From Rufibacter radiotolerans (lineage in GTDB: Bacteria; Bacteroidota; Bacteroidia; Cytophagales; Hymenobacteraceae): a stretch of 64,000 nucleotides of DNA. Under the pieces are notes generated by a model, which saw nothing but the letters and a program-made list of their open reading frames with translations, was not told the origin of the DNA and did not search any database. Shown in pieces: positions 50,338 through 58,756 of the stretch. The stretch lies in NCBI RefSeq assembly GCF_001078055.1, contig NZ_CP010777.1, positions 952,408 to 1,016,407 on the forward strand, in the 5' to 3' direction. The stretch's first letter is position 1. The number at the start of each line of letters is the position of its first letter. The translations under genes and the position numbers were made by a program.

Positions 50338-51324
50338 ATGACCATCACTGAGCTACAGGAAAAATATAAAAAGACGGAGCCCGTCACCAACCTCACCGAC
50401 GACCAACTCAAAGAGGAGATCTTACGACTGAAGAAAGAGAAGAACGCCGTTATTCTGGCCCACTATTACCAGGAGTGGAAGATACAGGAGATAGCCGATT
50501 ACGTGGGCGACAGCCTGGGCCTCTCGCAGCAGGCGGCCAAAACCGAGGCCGATGTGATTGTGTTTGCCGGCGTGCATTTCATGGCCGAGACCGCCAAGAT
50601 TCTGTCGCCGCAGAAGAAGGTTTTGCTACCAGACCTGGATGCGGGCTGCTCCCTGGCAGATTCCTGTCCGGCAGACGCCTTCCAGAAATTCAAAGACGCG
50701 CACCCCGGCCATGTGGTGGTGAGTTACGTGAACTGCACCGCCGAGATCAAGGCCCTGAGTGATATTATCTGCACCTCTTCCAACGCCAAAAAGATCATAG
50801 ACTCTATCCCGCAGGAGACGCCCATCATTTTTGCGCCAGACGTGAACCTGGGCCGCTACCTCAAAAAAGTGACCGGCCGTGACCTGGTGCTCTGGGACGG
50901 GGCCTGCATTGTGCATGATTCCTTCTCCTTAGACAAAATAAAGTCTCTGCAGGAACAGCACCCACAGGCCAAGATATTGGCGCACCCAGAGTGCAGCCAC
51001 GCTATTCTGGAAATAGCAGACTACGTGGACTCCACGGCCAAGATGCTGGACTACAGCCAGAAAGACGCTACCTCTACCTACATTGTGGTCACCGAAGAAG
51101 GTATTCTGCACCAGATGCGCAAGGCCTCGCCGGAGAAGCTTTTCCTGCCCGCCCCTCTGGTCACCTACACCGAGTGCGCCTGCGGAGAATGCCCGTACAT
51201 GCGCCTGAATACCCTGGAGAAACTCTACCTGTGTCTGCTGCGCGAAGAACCGGCCATTGACCTGGACGAAGACCTTCGGCTGAAAGCCCTGGCACCCATC
51301 CAACGCATGTTGGAACTTTCATAA
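50338..51324 (+). CDS. nadA: Quinolinate synthase
   Basis: A 328-residue enzyme that condenses iminoaspartate with dihydroxyacetone phosphate to quinolinate in de novo NAD synthesis. The 4Fe-4S ligands are offered by the Cys residues in [11 protein letters not shown] (104/110), the conserved [12 protein letters not shown], and [26 protein letters not shown] and [12 protein letters not shown] are family signatures. Three-domain length is normal. ATG 50338 is chosen; the open frame begins earlier but contains a palindromic repeat. Followed after 66 bases by nadB. Confidence 0.94.
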   Translation: MTITELQEKYKKTEPVTNLTDDQLKEEILRLKKEKNAVILAHYYQEWKIQEIADYVGDSLGLSQQAAKTEADVIVFAGVHFMAETAKILSPQKKVLLPDLDAGCSLADSCPADAFQKFKDAHPGHVVVSYVNCTAEIKALSDIICTSSNAKKIIDSIPQETPIIFAPDVNLGRYLKKVTGRDLVLWDGACIVHDSFSLDKIKSLQEQHPQAKILAHPECSHAILEIADYVDSTAKMLDYSQKDATSTYIVVTEEGILHQMRKASPEKLFLPAPLVTYTECACGECPYMRLNTLEKLYLCLLREEPAIDLDEDLRLKALAPIQRMLELS

Positions 51325-51390
51325 CCCAAGAACTGCCGCCCAAGCCTAAACCTTGGTGGGCGGCAGGATACTCTTAAAAAGTTTCAAGCC

Positions 51391-52980
51391 ATGAAAGAAG
51401 TAGACGTATTGGTGATCGGGTCTGGCATAGCCGGTTTAAGCTATGCTTTAAAGGTAGCCGACCGCCAGCCAGACAAAAAGATTCTGGTGGCGGCCAAGGC
51501 CGGGGTGTTGGATACCAATACCAGCTTTGCCCAGGGCGGCATTGCCGCCGTGCTTGACCTGGCCACCGACTCTTACCAGAAACACATAGAAGACACCATG
51601 GAAGCCGGCGCCTGGCTCTGTGACCCCGCGGTGGTAGAGCTGGTGGTGAAAGAGGCCCCAGACCGCATTACAGACCTGGTGGCCTGGGGCGTGTCTTTTG
51701 ACCTGAACGCCGGCGGCGATTTCCATTTGTGCAAAGAAGGGGGCCACTCCGAGAACCGCATCCTGCATGTCAAGGACCAGACCGGCGTGTCCCTTGAAAA
51801 AGCCCTAAGCCAGCAACTAAAACAGCGGACCAACATAGAAGTGCTTACCCACCACTTCGCCATAGACCTAATCATAGACGAAGCGAAAGACGGCGGTACC
51901 ACCTGCCGGGGCGCCCTGCTGCTGAACGTGAAGGCCCAGGAATTGGTGCGCGTCACGGCACGGGTAACCCTGCTGGCCACCGGTGGGGCGGGGCAGGTAT
52001 ACCACGCTACCACTAACCCGGTAATTGCCACCGGCGACGGCGTGGCCATGGCCAGCAGGGCAGGGGCGGCCATTGAGCACATGGAATTTGTGCAGTTCCA
52101 CCCAACGGCCTTGTTCAACCCGGGTCATAAACCCTCTTTTCTGGTCTCTGAAGCAGTACGAGGCTATGGCGGTATTTTAAGAAACTCTGCCGGCCGGGCA
52201 TTTATGGAAGACTATGACCCGCGCGGCTCCCTGGCCTGCCGCGATGTGGTGGCCCGGGCCATTGAGGCTGAAATGAAGAAAGAGGCTGCCCATAGCATGT
52301 TCCTGGACGTGACCCACCTGGACCCCGACGCCTTTCAGGCCCACTTCCCTACCATCACCCAACGGTGCAAGAGCCTGGGCATTGATCCGGCCACAGACCT
52401 GGTACCGGTGGTGCCCGCGGCGCATTATTTCTGCGGCGGCGTAAAAGTAGATACCCAGGCCAGAACCAGCATTGAGAACCTGTATGCCTGCGGCGAATGT
52501 GCCTCGACAGGCCTGCACGGTGCCAACCGCCTGGCCTCTAACTCTTTGCTGGAAGCCCTGGTCTTTGCGCACAGGGCCTGTGAAGACACCTGCGGCAAAC
52601 TAACCAACATAGACCTGGTAGACGTGGTGCCGGCCTGGTTTGCCATACCCGTTCGGCCCCCAGAGAACCCGGCCCAGCTAGATTGGCTGCGCGAAGAAGT
52701 ACAAACGCTCATGAGTAGCAATGCCGGTATTTTCAGGAGTAGAAAAGAGCTTTTTGAGCTACGCGGGCGGCTGAAGCAGTTAGCAGATGAAGTGGAGATG
52801 ATGGTGGGCCTGTCGCCTTTGTCGCTGCAGCTATGTGAGCTGGACAACCTGCTCACCGTGGCACTGTTGGTAGTAGAGGCGGCCATCAACCGGAAAGAAT
52901 CCATTGGTTTGCATTACCTGGCCCCCGACCTTGAGAGCACCCCGCAACCCGCAGCGCTGGCAGAGGTGGAACCCACCTGA
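51391..52980 (+). CDS. nadB: L-aspartate oxidase
   Basis: A 529-residue FAD enzyme oxidising L-aspartate to iminoaspartate, which feeds NadA. FAD-binding VIGSGIAGLSYALKVA is at the N-terminus, NTSFAQGGIAAVLD follows, and ENLYACGECASTGLHGANRL with SNSLLEAL marks the fumarate-reductase/succinate-dehydrogenase-type fold. Same strand as nadA and a strong terminator after it, so nadAB form one unit; nadC is not in the window. Confidence 0.94.
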   Translation: MKEVDVLVIGSGIAGLSYALKVADRQPDKKILVAAKAGVLDTNTSFAQGGIAAVLDLATDSYQKHIEDTMEAGAWLCDPAVVELVVKEAPDRITDLVAWGVSFDLNAGGDFHLCKEGGHSENRILHVKDQTGVSLEKALSQQLKQRTNIEVLTHHFAIDLIIDEAKDGGTTCRGALLLNVKAQELVRVTARVTLLATGGAGQVYHATTNPVIATGDGVAMASRAGAAIEHMEFVQFHPTALFNPGHKPSFLVSEAVRGYGGILRNSAGRAFMEDYDPRGSLACRDVVARAIEAEMKKEAAHSMFLDVTHLDPDAFQAHFPTITQRCKSLGIDPATDLVPVVPAAHYFCGGVKVDTQARTSIENLYACGECASTGLHGANRLASNSLLEALVFAHRACEDTCGKLTNIDLVDVVPAWFAIPVRPPENPAQLDWLREEVQTLMSSNAGIFRSRKELFELRGRLKQLADEVEMMVGLSPLSLQLCELDNLLTVALLVVEAAINRKESIGLHYLAPDLESTPQPAALAEVEPT

Positions 52981-53027
52981 TCACATGGGGCGTTTATAAG
53001 GCTTTGACAGATACCCTTCTAAAAAAG

Positions 53028-53065
53028 ATTCCCCGGTTCCTCTCACCTAAGAGGTACCGGGGAAT
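53028..53065. terminator. Terminator of nadAB
   Basis: ATTCCCCGGT-CCTCT pairs with AGAGG-ACCGGGGAAT and is followed by TTTT. It could also serve the convergent SRPBCC gene. Confidence 0.8.
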
Positions 53066-53068
53066 TTT

Positions 53069-53110
53069 CTGTTTTAGGGCTGTTTTCTCTAAAATAGGCG
53101 TAAAATAGAA
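53069..53110. repeat. Chromosomal palindrome, last copy before the cassette array
   Basis: TCTGTTTTAGGGCTGTTTTC / TAAAATAGGCGTAAAATAGA; abuts the nadAB terminator. Confidence 0.7.
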
Positions 53111-53161
53111 AGCAGGCATGAAGATGTTTTAAGCTGATCCCATGCAATTAAAGTGGAAGGT

Positions 53162-53620
53162 TTAAAAAGGGAAGGCTGTCCCATCTTTCTCTACAAAGGC
53201 AGGTAAAGAAACGCCAATGATATGTTGCCAGCCTGCCTCAAAGTTCTTGCGCGCAAAGTCTGGGTTAGACGCCGGAAAGGTTTCCAGCCCAGTGTGGGTG
53301 AGGAGGACCTTGGTTTCATTTTCCTCCAGGGGTATGAGTTCAAAGGTGACCAAGGTGTTGCCCTCATACCCGTCATACCGCCAGGTGTGGGTCAGTTTAC
53401 GGCCTGGTTCAACCGCCGTGATTTCGCAAAGGTGTAGATACGAGTTTTCTTCGGTTCCGCCTACAAACTGGAATTTGAATCCTACCTCGGGCCGGAACAC
53501 CGCCAGGTCAAAAAACCACTGCTTCATCTGGTCTTTATCCGTGATGGCTTGCCAGACCTTGGCTGCTGGGGCGTTTACCGTTTGCTCAACTTTGATAGGG
53601 TCTTGGGGCATGGGTACCAT
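53162..53620 (-). CDS. SRPBCC/AHSA1-domain protein
   Basis: A 152-residue START-like (Bet v1 fold) protein: VEQTVNAPAAKVWQAITDKD at the N-terminus, TAVEPGRKLTHTWRYDG in the middle, and FEAGWQHIIGVSLPAFVE at the end are typical of activator-of-Hsp90-ATPase-1-like (AHSA1) SRPBCC proteins. These bind hydrophobic ligands; the ligand is unknown. Either ATG 53620 or ATG 53611 may be used. Base composition is like the chromosome, and no attC-type sequence follows its stop, so I treat it as the fixed gene flanking the far end of the array. Confidence 0.85.
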   Translation of the reverse strand: MVPMPQDPIKVEQTVNAPAAKVWQAITDKDQMKQWFFDLAVFRPEVGFKFQFVGGTEENSYLHLCEITAVEPGRKLTHTWRYDGYEGNTLVTFELIPLEENETKVLLTHTGLETFPASNPDFARKNFEAGWQHIIGVSLPAFVEKDGTAFPF

Positions 53621-53655
53621 ATTCTTTTTTAGAGGGCTGGGGCTGAGGATGCAGA

Positions 53656-53709
53656 GTTTAACGTGCTGGGCTTTGCCATGGCGTAGCTATGGTAAAGGTG
53701 TTGTTAGCG
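53656..53709 (-). other. attC site of cassette C16 (array terminus)
   Basis: 54 bases. Plus-strand borders GTTTAAC and GTTAGCG; the latter complements CGCTAAC at the start of C16 (54206-54212). Arms CTTTGCCAT/ATGGTAAAG pair. It lacks the GGCC-GTC-GGCC hairpin, so it is a different attC subtype. Confidence 0.75.
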
Positions 53710-53755
53710 ACTGACTATTTTAAGTAATAGCATTAATGACGTTTGTCTGTCAGGT

Positions 53756-54184
53756 TTAATCATTACCTATTAAATTATATACCCCAAACAGATACTCTTC
53801 CTTTTTCAGCTTAGTTGAGTCACAACCAAATTCAGCCGTCTTAAAGACTACATATTCATTATTCCTCATCTTCAACATCTGTCGTGTTCCAGAAGGCTTC
53901 TTAATGGTGTCTCCCAAACTTATAGCTTCATACACACCAGTGTCCTCCCCAAATAAGTCAAGAGTATCCATGTTATTTTGAAAATCTATTAACACCACTG
54001 TAGGTGTAGAATGGTTTGACTTATCGAGATACTTCTTCTGAATAACACCCTCAAACTTCATTTTGCCAAAGTCTTCATTCCATGTACAATTATGGAAATT
54101 AGTACTTGGAATACAGAAATATATTACCAAGATAAAAGCCCCAAAGAACAGCAATGGTATAGTTCTATTCCTTGGATTTTTCAT
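53756..54184 (-). CDS. Cassette C16: small membrane-anchored protein, hypothetical
   Basis: A 142-residue protein with one N-terminal membrane segment (TIPLLFFGAFILVIYFCIP) and an extracytoplasmic domain of short beta-like stretches (GVIQKKYLDKSNHSTPTVVL; TIKKPSGTRQMLKMR). Two cysteines (in HNCTW and FGCDS) could form a disulfide. The NHSTPTV context recalls small exported Bacteroidota proteins of unknown function. Last cassette of the array; ends 47 bases before its attC border. Confidence 0.7.
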   Translation of the reverse strand: MKNPRNRTIPLLFFGAFILVIYFCIPSTNFHNCTWNEDFGKMKFEGVIQKKYLDKSNHSTPTVVLIDFQNNMDTLDLFGEDTGVYEAISLGDTIKKPSGTRQMLKMRNNEYVVFKTAEFGCDSTKLKKEEYLFGVYNLIGND

Positions 54185-54205
54185 TTTCTATTAATTAAGG
54201 CTTAC

Positions 54206-54337
54206 CGCTAACGATTTGTAGCTTAGTGAAGGGCGGGTTTTTTAGTACTAAAGTTCATGCAAAGTAAAAACGCTCAGCCTTGCACTAGCCTTACTTCGAA
54301 GCAAGTAAGCCCGCCTTTTACCAAGCCGTTGTTATGC
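54206..54337 (-). other. attC site of cassette C15 (long variant)
   Basis: 132 bases. Borders CGCTAAC and GTTATGC; the latter complements GCATAAC at 54937. Arms GAAGGGCGGG and CCCGCCTTTTAC pair, with an inner GCCTTGC.../TACTTCGAAGCAAGTA hairpin. About twice the size of its neighbours and unrelated in its core. Confidence 0.75.
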
Positions 54338-54838
54338 GTTCGTTATTTTTTTCCTTATTACTTTCCATTTTTTAAATCCTCCGATTAGATATAGTAATCC
54401 AATTGCCAATGCGACAAATGAATATGCTATTTCTGTTGTCGAGTGTTTGCTTCGCGTAGTTTCATAGATTAATTCTCCAAGTCCACGGAATATATAAATA
54501 CCCCCAATTAAAAATATTACGGGCTTTAGGAACGGCATTTTGGGGAGTTTATCGTCGGCTAACAGTCCATAAAGGCCAAAAACTAAAAATACTAAAGCAA
54601 CAACAATTGTTAGTAAATATGGAAATGATGAATGGATTTCTGAAAGTTCATTCATTTGTTTACTAATACCAAATAACTTAAACACTTGAACCATCCAAAT
54701 CAGTCCGATAAGATGTACAAATGCAATTAATAAGTTTATGTATCCGCCTAGTTTCAGCATAAATAGTTTAATACCTGTTTTTAGATAATCTTCATATATT
54801 TCGGAATTTAATTGAATCAGTTTAAGATTCTTATTCAT
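54332..54838 (-). CDS. Cassette C15: four-helix membrane protein, hypothetical
   Basis: A 168-residue integral membrane protein with four predicted helices (LGGYINLLIAFVHLIGLIWM; SFPYLLTIVVALVFLVFGLY; FLKPVIFLIGGIYIFRGLGE; IAYSFVALAIGLLYLIGGF) and a basic C-terminus. No family recognised. The last codons overlap the attC border, so the cassette has almost no 3' untranslated space. Confidence 0.72.
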   Translation of the reverse strand: MNKNLKLIQLNSEIYEDYLKTGIKLFMLKLGGYINLLIAFVHLIGLIWMVQVFKLFGISKQMNELSEIHSSFPYLLTIVVALVFLVFGLYGLLADDKLPKMPFLKPVIFLIGGIYIFRGLGELIYETTRSKHSTTEIAYSFVALAIGLLYLIGGFKKWKVIRKKITNA

Positions 54839-54936
54839 TCACATTAATGCATAGATGAAATAGACTGAAAAGTGTCATAAAATTTACCTTCTTAGCAGGC
54901 GCATACAATTATTTGGCGTTGAATCTGTATAATGAA

Positions 54937-55005
54937 GCATAACGGACTCGTGTAAAAAACGTGCAAGGCCGTCGGCCGTAGCATGATTTTTACACAATGT
55001 TATGG
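54937..55005 (-). other. attC site of cassette C14
   Basis: 69 bases. Borders GCATAAC / GTTATGG; arms GTGTAAAAA and TTTTTACAC pair around GGCC-GTC-GGCC. GTTATGGCC complements GGCCATAAC at 55437-55445. Confidence 0.9.
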
Positions 55006-55425
55006 CCTGTTTTTCCTTATTAGCGCATACAGGGCTTCAATTTTCATTGATTCTTCTAAAGTCCACTTTCTCATTGTGTTTAAGTTGACCATTCTTGCGA
55101 AGTCGTTTCCACCCTCAATTATATAGTTGTACTTATTCCCTTTAAACCAAACAACAGCGTAGTATATTTCCCCTCCATGCTTTTGCTGATAGAAACGCTT
55201 TACCTTTGTTTCTTTAAAAAGTGCTTTCAAATCGGCTGTTTCTGGTCCATTCAATTTTACCGTTTTAGCTTGTTGGGAAGCAAGGTCACGATGGTTATGC
55301 TGAAGTCCTGCCGTTGTCCCTGCACGTTTGAAGTCTTTATAAATAAATATTGAATCTGCTTCAATTTGGCAGAAAGCTGGAATTGTAAATAGTATCAGGA
55401 AGGCTAGAAGTAATATCTTTTTCAT
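55000..55425 (-). CDS. Cassette C14: exported protein, hypothetical
   Basis: A 141-residue protein with a signal peptide (MKKILLLAFLILFTIPAFCQ). The mature part has AGLQHNHRDLASQQAKTVKL and a YYAVVWFKGNKYNYIIEGG strand-turn-strand stretch, ending in a charged helix. No known domain recognised. Stop codon falls inside the attC right border (R' end). Confidence 0.72.
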   Translation of the reverse strand: MKKILLLAFLILFTIPAFCQIEADSIFIYKDFKRAGTTAGLQHNHRDLASQQAKTVKLNGPETADLKALFKETKVKRFYQQKHGGEIYYAVVWFKGNKYNYIIEGGNDFARMVNLNTMRKWTLEESMKIEALYALIRKNRP

Positions 55426-55438
55426 ATTTATAAATTGG

Positions 55439-55506
55439 CCATAACGGACTAGTATAAACTACGGCGAAGGCCGTCGGCCGATGCTGGCGTTTATGCAGTG
55501 TTACCA
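55439..55506 (-). other. attC site of cassette C13
   Basis: 68 bases. Borders CCATAAC / GTTACCA; arms GTATAAAC and GTTTATGC around GGCC-GTC-GGCC. GTTACCAGC complements GCTGGTAAC at 55912-55920. Confidence 0.9.
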
Positions 55507-55513
55507 GCAGGTT

Positions 55514-55891
55514 TTATTTAACTTTTATAATCTTCCCGAAAATTTTACTTATGTGAAGATAGCTTGCATTGGGAGGGCTATGTTTTCTAGGGTCGGTCTC
55601 TACAGTAGAAAAACTAAGTGTATCCTTTAATATATCAGCTAATGATATCTCAATACGTTGGGTCGAGAAATTATCTTGAAGGTAGATTGTTGAATGAGAA
55701 TATCTAATCGTGCCTTTAACTATACCTCCATTCTTCAATTTTTTTGAATAGGTGCTATCAGAGAAAATGATTGAGTTGTCATCCAGATAATATTGATGGT
55801 CATATTTAATTACATATTCCCCAGATAGCTTTTCTTTTCTTTGAGAGATGGGAATTACGCTTACTAGTATGAAAATCAGAATTTGATACAT
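55514..55891 (-). CDS. Cassette C13: exported beta-rich protein, hypothetical
   Basis: A 125-residue protein with a short N-terminal hydrophobic segment (YQILIFILVSVIPI) and alternating polar/apolar strands (GEYVIKYDHQYYLDDNSIIF; GGIVKGTIRYSHSTIYLQDN). Looks like a small single-domain envelope protein. Not recognised. Confidence 0.68.
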   Translation of the reverse strand: MYQILIFILVSVIPISQRKEKLSGEYVIKYDHQYYLDDNSIIFSDSTYSKKLKNGGIVKGTIRYSHSTIYLQDNFSTQRIEISLADILKDTLSFSTVETDPRKHSPPNASYLHISKIFGKIIKVK

Positions 55892-55913
55892 CTCTTATCA
55901 TTATTAAACTTGC

Positions 55914-55981
55914 TGGTAACGGACTAGGCTAAGCGGCGGCGGAGGCCGTCGGCCGAGGATGCCGTTTAGGTGTTGTTACGC
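55914..55981 (-). other. attC site of cassette C12
   Basis: 68 bases. Borders TGGTAAC / GTTACGC; arms CTAAGCGGC and GCCGTTTAG around GGCC-GTC-GGCC. GTTACGC complements GCGTAAC at 56510. Confidence 0.9.
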
Positions 55982-55997
55982 GAAGTTGTTTTTATTT

Positions 55998-56495
55998 TTA
56001 CACCTGCTCTTTTGTTAGCTCTAAAGAAGTTTTTTCCTGCTGTAATTCATTTTCAATCTTATTGAGCAGATATATCACTACCAATGGCACTATGTTGACA
56101 ACAAGGAAAGCTTCTTCGTGGTCCGTGTTCCAGTTATATTCAAAGCTTGACAAGGCAGCATTAAGTTTTAACAGCATACCTTCTGTTAGGTCAAAACCGA
56201 TAATCACCCCTAATCCTGAAATATACTGAAAACTATAGCCCGCAACGGCGAAACCAATGATTTGCAAAATTTGATTAATTCTAGAGGGTAACATCCCTTT
56301 TGTTGGGTTCTTTAGCAATATTAGTCCGCAAGCAATTGAGAATAAGAATAGCATTAACATGGCGAATAGAAAAAGAACTGCATAGCCATTGAATGCTTCG
56401 GTCTGTAATATGTAATGAATCAGAATCACAAGTCCGATGAATCCGCCAATTATCTGATACCAGCTAAGAATTTTTATTTCAGTATCTAATTTCAT
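55998..56495 (-). CDS. Cassette C12: four-helix membrane protein, hypothetical
   Basis: A 165-residue membrane protein with helices near IIGGFIGLVILIHYIL, GYAVLFLFAMLMLFLFSIAC, ILQIIGFAVAGYSFQYISGL and VVNIVPLVVIYLLN, and a charged C-terminal tail. ATG 56495 is chosen over an adjacent TTG. No family recognised. Confidence 0.7.
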   Translation of the reverse strand: MKLDTEIKILSWYQIIGGFIGLVILIHYILQTEAFNGYAVLFLFAMLMLFLFSIACGLILLKNPTKGMLPSRINQILQIIGFAVAGYSFQYISGLGVIIGFDLTEGMLLKLNAALSSFEYNWNTDHEEAFLVVNIVPLVVIYLLNKIENELQQEKTSLELTKEQV

Positions 56496-56509
56496 CAAAT
56501 ATCAATTAT

Positions 56510-56576
56510 GCGTAACGGATAGTATAAACGGCGGCTGAGGCCGTCGGCCGATGCTGGTGTTTACACAATGTTGGCT
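56510..56576 (-). other. attC site of cassette C11
   Basis: 67 bases. Borders GCGTAAC / GTTGGCT; arms GTATAAACGG and TGTTTACAC around GGCC-GTC-GGCC. GTTGGCTA complements TAGCCAAC at 57634. Confidence 0.9.
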
Positions 56577-57624
56577 AAAGTATTTTTATCTGTAGGTATT
56601 GGAAATCTTTATTGAGGTCGCCTCCCTCATCCCAAAATGCCTGTGCATGGAGAACCTTCACAACAATTGTGTTTGCGTCCTGCCAATAAATCTCCTGAGG
56701 CTCTAAAGCGGCCATCCATTTGCTGAAGCTCGCCTCCAGTTCTTTCTTTATAGTTTTGCTGTCGATGATTTTGTACAACTGAAAGTCGGTAGTCTGGTCG
56801 TAAGGGTTGGTGTACAGAGAAACAATATACCGCCCGTCAGGGGAAATATAGGGATAATCATTGAAGCTGATAATCTCCTCACCTTTTTCAGAACTGTAGA
56901 GCATGTACTCACTTCCTTCATAGTACCCGATTGAGAGCAGAAACGAATTAAGGAGTTCTGAATGTCCAACGTAAGTGTAGTCCTTCCTACTTTCCTCTGC
57001 ATTGGGTGAGCTTACATACTTCTTTTTCTGCCCATTACCTGTGGATACAATGAGTACAGTATCTTTCTGCGAGACTAAGGTGTTGCGAGGAACAATAAAC
57101 TTATCTTTCTCTTGCTTATCTTTCTCAAATTCATCTTTGCTGATTAGGTTAATCTTCAATTTGCCATTAATAGTCGCATTGTCAGAAGTCAGGTATAAAT
57201 CCTTGGCTGTCAGCTTAACCTGTATGAGAGGCCCTACATCAAGTTTGGGTATATTCACTACCTCCCAGCCAGATGACTGAATTTGCTGGCCGTTTCTCAC
57301 AAAGCTTCTCCCTATGCGTTCTTTTATCTGGTACCAGCTTGCTGCCTCCCCAATGACTTCCACCTTGTAGCCATATTCTAGCGTCTCTAAAACTGCTGAC
57401 TGCTTATCGGGCTTCTCATAGATATTGCTCCCTTTTGGATTTGTGACATAAAGAGTCTTTATGGTAGGTATCTCAAACACGTCCACCTTAGCTTCTGGAG
57501 CATGCTTTTCAATTTGGCTAACCGTCGGCACTTTGTTTTCGGTTCTTTTCAAACTGTCTGAATTTGAGCAGCCTAAGGAGACGCCTATCAAGGGGAGTAA
57601 GAGAATGATATTTGAATTTTTCAT
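56575..57624 (-). CDS. Cassette C11: lipoprotein with SH3-like domain
   Basis: A 349-residue protein, the largest cassette product. Signal peptide with lipobox (IGVSLGCSNSD) is followed at about residues 55-115 by a bacterial SH3-like stretch (YVTNPKGSNIYEKPDKQSAV; YKVEVIGEAASWYQIKERIG). The remaining 230 residues are unassigned but contain repeating strand-like segments (YTYVGHSELLNSFLLSIGYY; PYISPDGRYIVSLYTN, reminiscent of a single WD/PD40-type blade). Probably periplasmic or surface-anchored; binding partner unknown. The stop codon abuts the attC. Confidence 0.72.
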   Translation of the reverse strand: MKNSNIILLLPLIGVSLGCSNSDSLKRTENKVPTVSQIEKHAPEAKVDVFEIPTIKTLYVTNPKGSNIYEKPDKQSAVLETLEYGYKVEVIGEAASWYQIKERIGRSFVRNGQQIQSSGWEVVNIPKLDVGPLIQVKLTAKDLYLTSDNATINGKLKINLISKDEFEKDKQEKDKFIVPRNTLVSQKDTVLIVSTGNGQKKKYVSSPNAEESRKDYTYVGHSELLNSFLLSIGYYEGSEYMLYSSEKGEEIISFNDYPYISPDGRYIVSLYTNPYDQTTDFQLYKIIDSKTIKKELEASFSKWMAALEPQEIYWQDANTIVVKVLHAQAFWDEGGDLNKDFQYLQIKIL

Positions 57625-57634
57625 CTAATATTTT

Positions 57635-57702
57635 AGCCAACGTACTGGGCTAAACGGCGGCGACAGCCGTCGGCTGGAGTTGCCGTTTAGGTGATGTTGT
57701 AA
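57635..57702 (-). other. attC site of cassette C10 (compensatory variant)
   Basis: 68 bases. Borders AGCCAAC / GTTGTAA. The central hairpin is AGCC-GTC-GGCT instead of GGCC-GTC-GGCC, a paired change that keeps the stem. Arms CTAAACGGC/GCCGTTTAG. GTTGTAAAGC complements GCTTTACAAC at 58139. Confidence 0.9.
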
Positions 57703-57720
57703 AGCGTTATTTTTAAGCAT

Positions 57721-58131
57721 TTATTGGTTGACTTTGCATATTGCAAAAGTTTTCCTGTCTGACAGTAGATATAAGTGATATGTCTTTTCGTATTTGTTTT
57801 CAGTGATTGAAGATTTAGCCATATTCAATATATCCAGGTTATTACGATATAAGTAATCGTCTAATTCAATATTTAAGTAGTAGGTGCCTTTTTTAAATCT
57901 GTCACTTGTTACGATTGAATTTTCCAAGTTTCGAAAAGCCAAGGAGTCGATTGTAAAAAGGCTGTATTCCATCATAGGTTCAAGAAACCTACTTTCTTTC
58001 CCTGATTGAATCAAGGTCGGCTTGTAAACTCTATCAAATTCAGCCATTTCATTTACATCATCAAACAGTTCGGAGTCTGTTTGACAACTGACAAATAGTA
58101 ACGCGGCTAAAAGTAAAAAAAGTCGGTTCAT
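57721..58131 (-). CDS. Cassette C10: lipoprotein, hypothetical
   Basis: A 136-residue lipoprotein (MNRLFLLLAALLFVSC). Upstream in-frame codons run into the attC, so ATG 58131 is used. The mature protein is acidic at first (DDVNEMAEFD) and later has IELDDYLYRNNLDILNMAKS. No domain recognised. Confidence 0.7.
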   Translation of the reverse strand: MNRLFLLLAALLFVSCQTDSELFDDVNEMAEFDRVYKPTLIQSGKESRFLEPMMEYSLFTIDSLAFRNLENSIVTSDRFKKGTYYLNIELDDYLYRNNLDILNMAKSSITENKYEKTYHLYLLSDRKTFAICKVNQ

Positions 58132-58141
58132 TTTTAATGCT

Positions 58142-58209
58142 TTACAACGGTTAGTATAAAAAACGTGCAAGGCCGTCGGCCGAAGCATGATTTTTATACA
58201 ATGTTATAT
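58142..58209 (-). other. attC site of cassette C9
   Basis: 68 bases. Borders TTACAAC / GTTATAT; arms GTATAAAAA and TTTTTATAC around GGCC-GTC-GGCC. GTTATATGC complements GCATATAAC at 58683. Confidence 0.9.
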
Positions 58210-58232
58210 GCAGCTTTTTTTTCTTGTTTGTA

Positions 58233-58649
58233 TCAATAATTACCATTCTTGTTCAAAAGCAATTTATTGAAGTCCTGAACAAACCTTGGAATGCAAGTTT
58301 GATCGGTCTTGAACTTGAATTTCATACACTGTTCTTCATAAGTGCCGCCTACTTGTCCATTAACATATAGATTTCCATTCGGCTCTATCGAGAACTCTAC
58401 GAATCCGTCAGAGTCGTTGTCTTCAATTCTTGCTGAACCTTTTAGTGATGAGTAAAGGTCGAGTAGATTCTTGCAAAAGCTTTCTATTTCATCACGTCTT
58501 ACACAAAAGTGGGAAGTCCCGCTGAAGTCACCCGAACGCACCTTAAGGTCGAAAGTGAAATTTATCTGAACCAAGTACCTTGTTGCAAAAGAGAGCTTTT
58601 CAGTTTGTGAATTAGTTTGCAGCTCAATTATGTCATCAAGTTCTAGCAT
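58233..58649 (-). CDS. Cassette C9: cytoplasmic protein, possibly WapI/immunity-like
   Basis: A 138-residue soluble protein without signal peptide, the only clearly cytoplasmic product in the array. The order of elements (FSGTSHFCVRRDEIESFCKN, LLDLYSSLKGSARI, FSIEPNGNLYVNGQVGG, FKFKTDQTCIPRFVQDFNKL) resembles small WapI/DUF6228-type proteins, some of which are immunity proteins to toxins. This is a loose resemblance from memory and should be taken as a hint only. Confidence 0.6.
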   Translation of the reverse strand: MLELDDIIELQTNSQTEKLSFATRYLVQINFTFDLKVRSGDFSGTSHFCVRRDEIESFCKNLLDLYSSLKGSARIEDNDSDGFVEFSIEPNGNLYVNGQVGGTYEEQCMKFKFKTDQTCIPRFVQDFNKLLLNKNGNY

Positions 58650-58684
58650 AAAGGTTCTATGGCTTATTTGTAATCTAAAGTTGC

Positions 58685-58752
58685 ATATAACGTCTAGTAT
58701 AAACAGCGGGCGAGGCCGTCGGCCGAAGGCTGACGTTTATACCTTGTTGCCA
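58685..58752 (-). other. attC site of cassette C8
   Basis: 68 bases. Borders ATATAAC / GTTGCCA; arms GTATAAAC and GTTTATAC around GGCC-GTC-GGCC. GTTGCCAG complements CTGGCAAC at 59317. Confidence 0.9.
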
Positions 58753-58756
58753 GGAG

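Noticed and set aside
53162..53620. SRPBCC gene as a seventeenth cassette
   Set aside because: It is next to the terminal attC and co-oriented, but no sequence matching the required complement (GTTAAAC) lies beyond its stop codon, and its composition is that of the chromosome.
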